The notes beneath the pieces were generated by a model that was not told where the DNA came from, searched no databases, and saw only the letters and a list, made by a program, of their open reading frames with translations. Below are positions 45,218-54,131 of a stretch of 64,000 nt of DNA, piece by piece; position 1 is the stretch's first letter, and each line of letters begins with the position of its first letter. The stretch spans positions 124,001 to 188,000 of the forward strand of contig NZ_JAFKFW010000003.1 of assembly GCF_017308015.1 (NCBI RefSeq), in the 5' to 3' direction. The DNA is from Allobosea sp. (lineage in GTDB: Bacteria > Pseudomonadota > Alphaproteobacteria > Rhizobiales > Beijerinckiaceae). The position numbers and the translations under genes are program-made.

Positions 45218-47320
45218 CTACGCCGCCAGCCCCCGCTTCTCCAGCAGCGCATCCGGCGTCGGCAGGCGGCCACGGAACAGCGTGTAGGCCTCCGCCGCAT
45301 CGCGGATGTCGCCGGCCGAATAGATGTAGCGCTTCAGCTTTTCGGCGACCGCGGGCGAGAATACGTCGCCGGTCTCGGTGAAGGCGTTGAAGGCGTCGGC
45401 ATCCATCACCTCCGACCAGAGATAGCTGTAATAGCCGGCCGAATAGCCGTCGCCGGAGAAGACATGGGTGAAATGCGGCGTGCGGTGCCGCATGGTGATC
45501 TCGGCCGGCATGCCGATGCGGGCCAACTCCGCCGCCTCGAAGGCGAGCGGGTCGACCTCGGCCGGCGCCTCCAGCGAATGGAAGGCGAGATCGACCAGCG
45601 CCGAGGAGGTGTACTCCACCGTGGCGAAACCCTGGTTGAAGGTCTGGGCCTTCTCGATCTTCTCGATCAGCGCCTCGGGGATCGGCTCACCGGACTCGGC
45701 ATGGTGGCAATATTCGCGCATGACCTCACGCGTCAGGAACCAGTGCTCGTAGAGCTGCGAGGGCAGTTCGACGAAGTCGCGCGCCACCGCCGTTCCGGCG
45801 AGCGAGCCATAGGTCACGTCCGAGAGCAGCCCGTGCAACGCATGGCCGAACTCGTGGAACAGCGTGCGCGCATCGTCGAGCGAGAGCAGCGCGGGCTTGC
45901 CCTCGGCGGGCTTCGCGAAATTGCAGACATTGACGATGATCGGCCGGGTTTCGCCGTCGAGTTTGCGCTGGCCGCGGAAGGCGCTCATCCAGGCGCCGGA
46001 GCGCTTCGAGGCACGGGCGAAGTAGTCGCCGACGAAGAGGCCGATATGGCGCCCGCTCGCGGTCTCCGTGACCTCGAAGATGCGCACGTCAGGATGATAG
46101 CCCTGGAGCTCCGGCCGCTCCGCGAAGGAGAGCCCGAAGAGCTTGCCAGCCACGTCAAAGGCCGCCTGCCGGACGCGGTCGAGCTGGAGATACTGCTTCA
46201 GCACGGCCTCATCGAGCGCATAGGTCTTCTGCCGGACCTTCTCCGCATAATGGCGCCAGTCCCAGGGGCGGATCGGGCCGTTCTCGCCCTCGCTTTGCGC
46301 CAGCGCCGCCAGATCGGCGGCCTCGCGCGCCGCGCGCGCCTTGGCCGGTTTCCAGACCAGCTCGAGCAGCCCGCGCACATGCTCCGGCGTCTTCGCCATC
46401 GCGTCGTCGAGCTTGAAATGCGCGAAGGTCTGATAGCCCAAAAGCTTGGCCTTCTCGGCCCTGAGCTTCACCATCTCGGCGACGATCGCGCGGTTGTCGC
46501 TCTCACCGCCATTCTCGCCGCGCCTGCTCCAGGCGATGAAGGCTTCCTCGCGTAGGTCGCGCCTGGTCGAAAAGGTCAGGAACGGCTCTATGATCGAACG
46601 CGATAGCGTGACCGCATGCTGACCGGGCTTGCCGCGGTCGGCCGCAGCACGCGCCATCGCCGCCTTCACGAACTCCGGCAGGCCGGCGAGACCCGCCTCG
46701 TCTTCGATGAAGAGAGCATAGGAGGATTCGTCCTTCAGCACGTTCTGGCTGAACTGCGTGCCGAGCCCGGCCAGCCGCTCGTTGATCGCGGCGAGGCGCT
46801 TCTTGTCCTCCGCGCCGAGCTTCGCGCCAGAGCGGATGAAGCCCTTGTAGCTGCGCTCCAGCAGGCGCGCCTGCTCCGGGTTCAGGCCGAGCGCATCGCG
46901 CTTGGCATTGACCGCATCGACGCGGGCGAACAGCCCCTCGTCCATCATGATCGCCGACCAGTGCCGCGAGGTGATCGGCGACATCTCGCGCTCGATCGCC
47001 TGCAGCGCCTCGTTCGTATCGGCACCGGTGAGATTGTAGAAAACGCCACCAACCCGGCTGAGCGCCCGCCCTGCCCGCTCCAGCGCCTCGATCGTGTTGG
47101 CGAAATCGGGCGCGGCCTTGTCTGCCACGATCGCCGCGATCTCGGCCTTGTGCTTGGCAAGCGCAGCCTCGAAGGCCGGGCGGATATGCTCCGGCCTGAT
47201 CGTGGCGAAGGGCGGCAGGCGGAAAGGAGTCTCCCAGCGCGTTGCGAAGGGATTCTCGGCCGGCAGCGCAAGAGCCTCAGGATAACTGGCTTCGGGATAG
47301 GCGGTCGCGGCGGAGCTCAT
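45218..47320 (-). CDS. M3 family oligopeptidase (PrlC/Dcp-like)
   Basis: Zinc metallopeptidase of 700 residues, M3 family, which degrades short peptides in the cytoplasm. The HExxH motif is in ARTLFHEFGHALHGLL near residue 480, with the third ligand Glu expected about 25 residues later. N-terminal WETPFRLPPFATIRPEHI and the repeated helical segments match oligopeptidase A/Dcp. No signal peptide is seen, fitting cytoplasmic PrlC. It starts 27 bp after the Nudix gene, so it may be the last gene of the pdxY operon. Confidence 0.92.
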   Translation of the reverse strand: MSSAATAYPEASYPEALALPAENPFATRWETPFRLPPFATIRPEHIRPAFEAALAKHKAEIAAIVADKAAPDFANTIEALERAGRALSRVGGVFYNLTGADTNEALQAIEREMSPITSRHWSAIMMDEGLFARVDAVNAKRDALGLNPEQARLLERSYKGFIRSGAKLGAEDKKRLAAINERLAGLGTQFSQNVLKDESSYALFIEDEAGLAGLPEFVKAAMARAAADRGKPGQHAVTLSRSIIEPFLTFSTRRDLREEAFIAWSRRGENGGESDNRAIVAEMVKLRAEKAKLLGYQTFAHFKLDDAMAKTPEHVRGLLELVWKPAKARAAREAADLAALAQSEGENGPIRPWDWRHYAEKVRQKTYALDEAVLKQYLQLDRVRQAAFDVAGKLFGLSFAERPELQGYHPDVRIFEVTETASGRHIGLFVGDYFARASKRSGAWMSAFRGQRKLDGETRPIIVNVCNFAKPAEGKPALLSLDDARTLFHEFGHALHGLLSDVTYGSLAGTAVARDFVELPSQLYEHWFLTREVMREYCHHAESGEPIPEALIEKIEKAQTFNQGFATVEYTSSALVDLAFHSLEAPAEVDPLAFEAAELARIGMPAEITMRHRTPHFTHVFSGDGYSAGYYSYLWSEVMDADAFNAFTETGDVFSPAVAEKLKRYIYSAGDIRDAAEAYTLFRGRLPTPDALLEKRGLAA

Positions 47321-47347
47321 CGGGTTACTTTCGTGAAGCAGGCAGGG

Positions 47348-48070
47348 TCACTTGCCATCGAAGATATGTGCGAGATAGCGGCGCATGAAGGGCGGCATAT
47401 CGTGCTTTTCGGTATCGGTGAGATCGCGCACGATGACGATGTCGGACAGCTCCTCCTCTTCGAGGTGCTTCATCCGCTCCAGCATCAGCGCGCGCGCCGT
47501 CTCGGCAGGAAGGTCGATCCGGACTTCGCGCATGAAGGCGACGCGTCCCTGTTCGATCAGCGCCGTCCAGCCATCACCCACCGCCAGTTCCTCGACCCGC
47601 AGGCCTGTCTCCTCCCCGAGCTCGCGGATGACACTGCCGCCGAGATCGAGCGTGCCGTCGGGGCGGGCGTCCTCGCGGTCGGGCGTGCCAGCGGCGAAAT
47701 AGACCTTGCCGGCATTGGCGGTGTGATCGCCCATCTTCCCGCAGAGAAATGCGCCGTCATTGGCCCGCAGCGCCGCCATGGCGAAACCGTTGCGGATGGC
47801 GGCTCCGGGATGGCCGGCATCCCGCCATGTCAGGAAAGCCGCATAGTCCACTTCGAAATAGCCGGCCTCGAATACGCCGCCGCGGATCGTAGCCCGATGC
47901 TGCAGCATGACGCGGCCGTTGAACATCGCCGGCTTTTCGGCACGAATCTCCGCCCAATGCTCCGCGATCAGCGCGGCATTCTCGCGTGCGAAAGCCCAAT
48001 CATAAGGCTCGATCTGGGCATCGACCCGTGACAGCCGGACGATCGCACCGTTCTCCACGCCCTCGCTCAC
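47348..48070 (-). CDS. Nudix hydrolase
   Basis: Protein of 240 residues with a Nudix box core RELGEETGL near residue 148; the catalytic Glu pair is kept but the upstream Gly and first Glu of the full box are not in place (DGTLDLGGSVI instead). Such a C-terminal-core Nudix fold is found in pyrophosphatase-like proteins of unknown substrate. The start is GTG 48070, whose GTGA overlaps the stop codon of the PhzF gene, a coupling signal. The open frame continues upstream but is not coding in character. Confidence 0.8.
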   Translation of the reverse strand: MSEGVENGAIVRLSRVDAQIEPYDWAFARENAALIAEHWAEIRAEKPAMFNGRVMLQHRATIRGGVFEAGYFEVDYAAFLTWRDAGHPGAAIRNGFAMAALRANDGAFLCGKMGDHTANAGKVYFAAGTPDREDARPDGTLDLGGSVIRELGEETGLRVEELAVGDGWTALIEQGRVAFMREVRIDLPAETARALMLERMKHLEEEELSDIVIVRDLTDTEKHDMPPFMRRYLAHIFDGK

Positions 48071-48966
48071 AGCAGCACGCCCTCGCTGACCACGACCGCC
48101 GAACCACCGATGCGGGCAGAGACCAATGCGCCACCGCGCACGCTCAGCTCCAGCGTGATCTGCGACGGCCGGCCCATCTCGTAGCCCTGCTCGATGACGA
48201 GGCGGCGGTCGCCGTTCTCCGGCTTGTCGTAGGCCATGACCGCTCCGGCGAAAGCGGCAACGGCGCTGCCGGTCGCGGGATCCTCGCCGACACCGGCACC
48301 CGGCCAGAACATGCGGGCGTGGTAGTGATGACCGACTTCGGTGGTCTCGCGGCAATAGACGAAGACATTGCCGTTCGGCGCCGTAGCCATGACGCGCTCG
48401 AAAGCTCCCCCGACCCGCGCCCTGGCGACCGCTTCGCGGCTGGCGACAGGCACGATCGTATAAGCGACGCCGGCCGAGAAGGCGCTCGGGCGATGCGCGT
48501 CGAAGCCGAGATCAGCCGCAGCGAGGCCGAGCGCTTCCGCCAGTTGCGCATCCGAGACCGGCTGCGCGAGCTGTTCCGGCAGGCGCGGCAAGGTGAAGGT
48601 AGCGTGTCCGGCATGGCTGCCCTTGATCGAGACCGCGCAGGAGACCGGCCCGACCTTCTCCTCCAGCACCAGCATGTCGGCGGGCTTGCCCTCGGCCTCG
48701 TCGGTGAGGCCGAGCCAGACCGCGGCCCCCACCGTCGGATGGCCGGCGAAGGGCAGTTCTCCACCCGGCGTGAAGATGCGGACGGAAGCGCGGTGTTCCG
48801 GCTGCTCCGGCGGCGCGACGAAGACCGTTTCGGAGAGGTTGAATTCCCGGGCGATGGCCTGCATCGCCTCGGTGTCGAGCCCTTCCGACTGGAGCACGAC
48901 CGCCAGCGGATTGCCGGCATGGCGGCGCGTGGTGAAGACGTCGAGTGTGACGAAGCGGCGTTTCAT
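48067..48966 (-). CDS. PhzF family isomerase/epimerase
   Basis: PhzF-type two-domain protein of 299 residues, fold of diaminopimelate epimerase. Landmarks are KRRFVTLDVFTTRRHAGNPLAVV at the start in part, EFNLSETVFVAPPEQ with the catalytic Glu near residue 45, the GGELPFAGHPTVGAA segment near 67-81, and FWPGAGVGEDPATGSA near 200. Substrate unknown; the family includes phenazine enzymes and many orphan isomerases. ATG 48966 lies 4 bp after the endonuclease-like gene and the 3' end overlaps the Nudix gene by 4 bp. Confidence 0.9.
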   Translation of the reverse strand: MKRRFVTLDVFTTRRHAGNPLAVVLQSEGLDTEAMQAIAREFNLSETVFVAPPEQPEHRASVRIFTPGGELPFAGHPTVGAAVWLGLTDEAEGKPADMLVLEEKVGPVSCAVSIKGSHAGHATFTLPRLPEQLAQPVSDAQLAEALGLAAADLGFDAHRPSAFSAGVAYTIVPVASREAVARARVGGAFERVMATAPNGNVFVYCRETTEVGHHYHARMFWPGAGVGEDPATGSAVAAFAGAVMAYDKPENGDRRLVIEQGYEMGRPSQITLELSVRGGALVSARIGGSAVVVSEGVLL

Positions 48967-48970
48967 CGGG

Positions 48971-50086
48971 TCAGCCTTCGGGGATGTCGAGATCGATGGT
49001 GAGCGGACAATGGTCGGAGGCCTTGGGCCGGTCCCAGCCGACACGCGGATAGCGGTTCGCGCAGGTCGCGAGCTTCGCCATCGAGCGGTCCGGCTCACGC
49101 GGATCGAGCGGCACGCGATAGGGTAATCCGCGCCGGATCATCTGCATGGCGGGGTTCGGATTGGCGGCCGCGAGCGAAGGCGAGAGCAGGATGTGGTCGA
49201 GCGGCATATGGCTGTCGATCAGCCGCTCCTGGCTGTCGGACCAGTAGCGCCGGAAATGCGTCCAGCGCTCATGCGCCGGCAGCGTCGCCATCGGATCGAC
49301 GGCGAAATCGTCGAGCAACGGCTCGATGCCGCTGTCACCCTCGTCGACGCGTTCGGCGCGCGGCCCGAGGCCGTAGCGATAGCCGTTGAGATCGCCGAGG
49401 ACGATCCAGTTGGTCTCGCGCCAGCCGCCGCCGAACCGCTGCTGGATCAGCCAGCGTACGGCCCGCGCCTCGGCCCGGCGCACCGGAAGCGTCGCTGTGC
49501 GTCCGTCCTCGCGACCATTGTTCATCGACTTGAGATGGCAGCCGAACAGGCTGAGCCGCCGCCCCGCGAAGCTCAGCTCCACCTCCAGGCAGTCCCGGGC
49601 GAAGACCTTGCCATGCGGCCCGATGCCGAGCATGGCGAGCTCGCGGTCATGCACGCCGGCCTGTGCGAAGGTCAGGTCCTTGTGCGAGCGCACCGTGACC
49701 TGCCCCTGCCCGAACAGGTCGCGCCGCGCCGCGAAGCCGATATCGATATTGCGACGGTCATTGCCGTCGATCAGCGTGAAATGGCCGTAACGATGATCGG
49801 CGATGCGGTGGACATAATTGGCGAAGAAGGCTTGCAGGCTGGCGAGCGAATCGACCTCCTGCAGCATCCAGAGGTCGGCTTGCGCCTCGGCGATGGCGAG
49901 CGCCGTCATCTGGCGCTTGTCGTCCTCCAGTGCGACGGCGAGCGAGCGCTCCACAGCGTCGCGCTCGTCGGCGCGCGGGAAATGGAACAGCGACATCGCC
50001 GCCGCCGTCTCGGTTCGTCCGCCCGAATCGAAGCGGTGCCGCGTCAGCAGGTTCTCGACATTGAAGGTCCCGACGCGCAGCTTCAT
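48971..50086 (-). CDS. Endonuclease/exonuclease/phosphatase family protein
   Basis: EEP-fold Mg2+-dependent phosphodiesterase of 371 residues. KLRVGTFNVENLLTRHRF opens the family fold with the metal-binding Asn-Glu, DLWMLQEVDSLASLQAF carries the second Glu, and WIVLGDLNGYRYGLGP and KASDHCPLTIDLDIPEG hold the Asp/Asn and the Ser-Asp-His at the end. No signal peptide is seen. Nucleic acid or small-molecule phosphodiesterase activity cannot be told apart. It is the second gene of the leftward pdxY run, 10 bp after pdxY. Confidence 0.85.
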   Translation of the reverse strand: MKLRVGTFNVENLLTRHRFDSGGRTETAAAMSLFHFPRADERDAVERSLAVALEDDKRQMTALAIAEAQADLWMLQEVDSLASLQAFFANYVHRIADHRYGHFTLIDGNDRRNIDIGFAARRDLFGQGQVTVRSHKDLTFAQAGVHDRELAMLGIGPHGKVFARDCLEVELSFAGRRLSLFGCHLKSMNNGREDGRTATLPVRRAEARAVRWLIQQRFGGGWRETNWIVLGDLNGYRYGLGPRAERVDEGDSGIEPLLDDFAVDPMATLPAHERWTHFRRYWSDSQERLIDSHMPLDHILLSPSLAAANPNPAMQMIRRGLPYRVPLDPREPDRSMAKLATCANRYPRVGWDRPKASDHCPLTIDLDIPEG

Positions 50087-50096
50087 CGCGATCCGC

Positions 50097-50945
50097 TCAG
50101 ATCGCCTGTGGCTCGAAAACCTGCGAGGGCGTGACGAACTCGTCCTGCGCCGCCACTGTCAGGATTTCGCGCGAGCCCGCCTCCTTGGTGCGTTTCAGGA
50201 GGCCGTAGACCGAAGATGCGGCCTTCGACAACGCCGCCGCCGCCGATTCCTCGCGCAGGTAGTGGGTGAAGAACAGCGCCCCGATCGCATCGCCCGCACC
50301 GTTGACGCTCACGTCGAGCTTCGGTGTGCGCACCCGCCAGCTTCCCTTCGCGTCGGCGGCCATCAGGTCGATCGAGTCGGCCGGCGTCTCGTCGGTATCG
50401 AGCGAGGTCACCATCACCACCTTCGGCCCGGCATCGCGCAGCGCCTCGACGGCGCGGTGGGCATCGGCGAGGGTCTTGATCTCGACATCGGTGAGCAGTT
50501 CCAGCTCGAACTGGTTGGGCGTCACGATGTCGGCCGCCGGCATTGCCTGCTCGCGCATGAATTCGGGGATGCCCGGCCGCACGAAGACGCCGCGCCCGAC
50601 ATCCCCGATCACCGGATCGCAGCAATAGAGCGCCCGGGGGTTGGCAGCGCGCACCCGCTCCACCGCCGAGAGGATGGCGTGACCGATATCGGCCGAGCCC
50701 ATATAGCCGGAAATCACGCCGTCGCATTTGGCGAGCACCCCGCGCTCGGCGATACCCTCCATCACCTCGTCGATCATGCCGCCGTCGAAGACGCGGCCCT
50801 TCCAGTTGCCGTAGCCGGTATGGTTCGAGAACTGCACCGTATGGATCGGCCAGACATCGACACCGAGTCGCTGCATCGGGAAGACGGCGGAAGCGTTCCC
50901 GACATGGCCATAGGCGACATGGGACTGGATCGAGAGGATATTCAT
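50097..50945 (-). CDS. pdxY: Pyridoxal kinase PdxY
   Basis: Ribokinase-fold kinase of 282 residues that phosphorylates pyridoxal to PLP in the salvage pathway. MNILSIQSHVAYGHVGNASA is the family N-terminus; VVMVTSLDTDETPADSIDLM lies mid-protein; VSVNGAGDAIGALFFTHYL near residue 225 carries the catalytic Asp and anion hole (GAGDA). It heads a leftward run with the EEP, PhzF, Nudix and possibly M3 peptidase genes, whose tight spacing suggests co-expression. Confidence 0.93.
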   Translation of the reverse strand: MNILSIQSHVAYGHVGNASAVFPMQRLGVDVWPIHTVQFSNHTGYGNWKGRVFDGGMIDEVMEGIAERGVLAKCDGVISGYMGSADIGHAILSAVERVRAANPRALYCCDPVIGDVGRGVFVRPGIPEFMREQAMPAADIVTPNQFELELLTDVEIKTLADAHRAVEALRDAGPKVVMVTSLDTDETPADSIDLMAADAKGSWRVRTPKLDVSVNGAGDAIGALFFTHYLREESAAAALSKAASSVYGLLKRTKEAGSREILTVAAQDEFVTPSQVFEPQAI

Positions 50946-51049
50946 GATCTTAGGCAGAACCCGATTGGCGATGGGGCCGCGAACCTAACGGCTCCCGCGC
51001 TTGGCGCCAATCGAAAGCGGTGAAGCGATCCATCGCCTGCGCAGAACGG

Positions 51050-52129
51050 CTATTCCCGCGGCGCGACATGCGCCATCGTCGTGGTCAGGACGTAACGCAG
51101 CCCTTCCGGCCGGTAATCCAGTTCGACCTCGCCCTGGAATTTCTGCGCCATGACGCGCTCCACCAGGCGGGAGCCGAATCCCTGGCGCCGCGGCTTGATG
51201 ACGGCAGGCCCGCCGCTCTCGATCCATTCGAAGCGGAACGCATCTTCGCTCTGCGGCCGGCCGACGGACCAGCGGATCGCGACCTCGCCCGTCTCGACCG
51301 AGAGGGCGCCGTATTTCACCGCGTTCGTCGCGAGTTCGTTGGCGGCCAGCGCCAGCGTCATCGCCTGATCGGCCGCCAGTTGCAGCGGCGGTCCCTCGAT
51401 CCGGATCGTGCCGATATCCGAGCGGTGCGGGGCCAAGGCCCCGTCGATCACGGCGCGGATCGGCGCGCTGCTCCAGCTCGACCGGGTCAGGATGCTGTGC
51501 GCCTCGCCCAAGGTCGCGATGCGGTCGCTGAGAATCGACTGCGCCTCCTCCAGCGTCTCGGCCGAGCGGAAGGTCTGGCTGGCGATCGCGGCGATCATCG
51601 CGAGCGTATTCTTCATGCGATGAGCGAGCTCGGCATTGAGCAGGCGCCCATTGCGCTCCGCCTCCATCTTGCCGGTGGTCTCCATCACCGTGTCGATGAT
51701 GCCGAGCACCTGGCCCGCCTCGTCGCGGATCGGGCTGTAGCAGAAGGTGAACCAGACCTGCTCCGGATGGCCGTAGCGGTCGATCGTCAGCGGGAAATCC
51801 TCGATGAAAATCGCCTCGCCGGCGAACGCGTTGTCGACGAACGGCCCGATATCGTCCCAGATTTCCGCCCAGACCTCGCGAAACGAACGGCCGAGCGCGC
51901 AGGGCTTGTCGCCGAGTATCGGCCGGAAGGCATCGTTGTGGATCGTGATCAGGCCGGCGCCCCAGGCGATGCACTTGGGAAAGCGCGAATTGACCATCAT
52001 GCCGACGGCGATCTTCAGCGCTGCGGGCCAGCTGGCGATCGGCCCGAGCGGCGTCGCGCTCCAGTCGTAGTCGCGGATGGCGGCGGCCATATCGCCGCCG
52101 CCATCCAGAAAGGCTGTTTCGCCGCTCAC
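51050..52129 (-). CDS. HWE family sensor histidine kinase with PAS domain
   Basis: Soluble sensor kinase of 359 residues. A PAS domain covers about residues 20-155 (TPLGPIASWPAALKIAVGMM, then PEQVWFTFCYSPIRDEAGQV with the PAC end). The HWE kinase domain follows: phosphoacceptor His in LNAELAHRMKNTLAMIAAIA near residue 171, ALAANELATNAVKYGALS as the N box, and FEWIESGGP with the family WxE. HWE kinases are typical of Rhizobiales and often sense light or general stress. The response regulator is not adjacent, so its target is unknown. No transmembrane segment is seen. Confidence 0.92.
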   Translation of the reverse strand: MSGETAFLDGGGDMAAAIRDYDWSATPLGPIASWPAALKIAVGMMVNSRFPKCIAWGAGLITIHNDAFRPILGDKPCALGRSFREVWAEIWDDIGPFVDNAFAGEAIFIEDFPLTIDRYGHPEQVWFTFCYSPIRDEAGQVLGIIDTVMETTGKMEAERNGRLLNAELAHRMKNTLAMIAAIASQTFRSAETLEEAQSILSDRIATLGEAHSILTRSSWSSAPIRAVIDGALAPHRSDIGTIRIEGPPLQLAADQAMTLALAANELATNAVKYGALSVETGEVAIRWSVGRPQSEDAFRFEWIESGGPAVIKPRRQGFGSRLVERVMAQKFQGEVELDYRPEGLRYVLTTTMAHVAPRE

Positions 52130-52217
52130 GTTGTTCCCCCAGCGCGAATCCGCACAGCATGCACGGAACGCAGGATGGGCGCGACGTCAAAAGACAAGCC
52201 GGCGTTTGCGCCCACGA

Positions 52218-53249
52218 TCAGGAGCCGGAGGCGGCCTTCTTGGCGAAGCTGTCGATGAAGGTCTTCGACAGGTCGACATTCGAGTTGGTCAGCTCCGGAT
52301 CGAGCAGTTTGAGCGAATCGTACATGCTCTTCATCGCGTCGGGCGTCGCGATACCGGTGCGCGAATAGCTCTCCTGCGAGTTCTTGACCGCGCGGATATA
52401 GAGCGCCTTGTCGCCGAGCAGATACTCTTCCGGCACCAGCGCCGCGACATCCTCGGGCTTCGCCGTCTCGAGCCACTTCAGCGACTTCATCAGGGCATTG
52501 ACCAGCTTCTGGGTCGTGACCGGATTCTTCTCGGCGAAGTCGTTCTTGAGGTAGAGCACGGCCGCCGGGTTCGAGCCGCCGAACAGGGCCTTGGTGCCGG
52601 CCTCGGTGCGGGTATCGATCACCGAGACGATGTCGCCGTCGGCCTCGAGCTTCGAGGTGACCGGGTCGAGGTGCGAGATCACGTCGACCTGCTTCTGCTT
52701 GATCGCCGCGACCGCGCTGGCACCGGCGCCGACACCGATGATCGCCGCATCCGTCGCCTTCAGCCCGGCCTTGACCATGGCATATTGCGCCGTCAGAGCC
52801 GTCGAGGAGCCGGGCGCGGTGACGCCGATCTTGAGTCCCTTGAAATCGGCGGCCGATTTCACCTTGTCGGCGAGGTCCTTGCGGACGGCGATGGTGATCG
52901 CCGGGAAGCGGCCGAGTTCGATCACGGCGCGGATGTCCTGCCCCTTCGCCTGCATGCGGATCGTGTGCTCATAGGCACCCGTGACGACATCGACCGAGCC
53001 GCCGACCAGCGCCTGCAGCGACTTGGCGCCACCGCCGAAGTCGTTGATCTCGACATCGAGCCCCTGATCCTTGAAGTAGCCCTTCTTCTCCGCGACCGTG
53101 AGCGGGAGATAATAAAGGAGCTGCTTGCCGCCGACGCCGAGGGTGAGCTTCGGCTTCTCGGCATTCTGGGCGAGCGCGGCGTCCGGCGCGGCGCCGAGCG
53201 CGGTCGAAAGAGCGAGCGCAGCCAGCGCGCCGCGGCGGGTGAAGATCAT
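52218..53249 (-). CDS. ABC transporter substrate-binding protein, NitT/TauT type
   Basis: Periplasmic binding protein of 343 residues in the NMT1/SsuA-like family (nitrate, sulfonate, taurine or pyrimidine precursors). A signal peptide covers residues 1-27 (LALSTALGAAPDAALAQ), then LTLGVGGKQLLYYLPLTVAEKKGYFKDQGLD in part, and GLKIGVTAPGSSTAL near residue 120. ATG 53249 with GAGGT upstream is the start. It is the last of three transporter genes, all leftward. Without an adjacent dedicated enzyme the substrate cannot be named. Confidence 0.9.
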   Translation of the reverse strand: MIFTRRGALAALALSTALGAAPDAALAQNAEKPKLTLGVGGKQLLYYLPLTVAEKKGYFKDQGLDVEINDFGGGAKSLQALVGGSVDVVTGAYEHTIRMQAKGQDIRAVIELGRFPAITIAVRKDLADKVKSAADFKGLKIGVTAPGSSTALTAQYAMVKAGLKATDAAIIGVGAGASAVAAIKQKQVDVISHLDPVTSKLEADGDIVSVIDTRTEAGTKALFGGSNPAAVLYLKNDFAEKNPVTTQKLVNALMKSLKWLETAKPEDVAALVPEEYLLGDKALYIRAVKNSQESYSRTGIATPDAMKSMYDSLKLLDPELTNSNVDLSKTFIDSFAKKAASGS

Positions 53250-53339
53250 GGCGAAACCTCCGGTTGAATGAAAAAAGCGCTTCTGCGGGGCGCCTGTCGG
53301 GTAACGATAGGCGAGTTCCGCTGACCCCGGCAACTCGCC

Positions 53340-54131
53340 TTACGTCGTGGTCGTCGAGCTTTGGCCGGGACGCCAGACCAGAAGCCGCTTCTCGACCACC
53401 GTCACCAGCGAGTCGATGGCGATGACGAAGATCGCGAGGATCAGCATGCCCGCGAAGACGCCGGTGACGTCGAACACGCTCTCGGCCTCATGGATCTTGT
53501 AGCCGAGCCCCGCGGACGAGCCGAGATATTCGCCGACGACCGCGCCGACCAGCGCGAAGCCGACCGACGTATGCAGGCTGGAGAACATCCAGGTCAGCGC
53601 GGACGGCCAGTAGACATGCTTGAAGAGCTGGCGCTCGTTCATGCCGAGCATGCGCGCATTGGCCAGGATCGTCGGCGAGACCTCGCGCACGCCCTGGTAC
53701 ACGTTGAAGAACACGATGAAGAAGACCAGCGTGAAGCCGAGCGCGACCTTCGACCAGATCCCCAAGCCGAACCAGAGCGCGAAGATCGGCGCCAGCACGA
53801 CGCGCGGCAGGGCGTTCGCCGCCTTGATATAGGGATCGAACACCGCCGAGAGCAGCTCGCGCCGGGCGAAGGCGAAACCGAACAGGACGCCGGCCAATGA
53901 GCCGATGACGAAAGCGAGCACCGTCTCGGTCAGCGTGATGCCGAGATGGTAGTAGATGTCCCCGCTGGTGAGCTGCTTGAAGGTGCGCGTCAGCACGGCG
54001 GCCGGGGTCGAGAAGAAGAACTGCAGCGTCTTGACGTCGCCGAACAGGCTCGTGGTCGTCACCACATGCCAGACGCCCAGGAAGACCAGCATCACCAGGA
54101 TCTGGAGCGAAAGCAGCTTCATCCGCTTCAT
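53340..54131 (-). CDS. ABC transporter permease, NitT/TauT type
   Basis: Inner-membrane permease of 263 residues with about six hydrophobic segments. The EAA motif region that contacts the ATPase is visible as REVSPTILANARMLGMNERQLFKHVYWPSA near residues 148-177, in part. Its start overlaps the ATPase gene end by 4 bp (ATGA), so translation is coupled. It works with the ATPase upstream and the binding protein downstream. Confidence 0.92.
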   Translation of the reverse strand: MKRMKLLSLQILVMLVFLGVWHVVTTTSLFGDVKTLQFFFSTPAAVLTRTFKQLTSGDIYYHLGITLTETVLAFVIGSLAGVLFGFAFARRELLSAVFDPYIKAANALPRVVLAPIFALWFGLGIWSKVALGFTLVFFIVFFNVYQGVREVSPTILANARMLGMNERQLFKHVYWPSALTWMFSSLHTSVGFALVGAVVGEYLGSSAGLGYKIHEAESVFDVTGVFAGMLILAIFVIAIDSLVTVVEKRLLVWRPGQSSTTTT

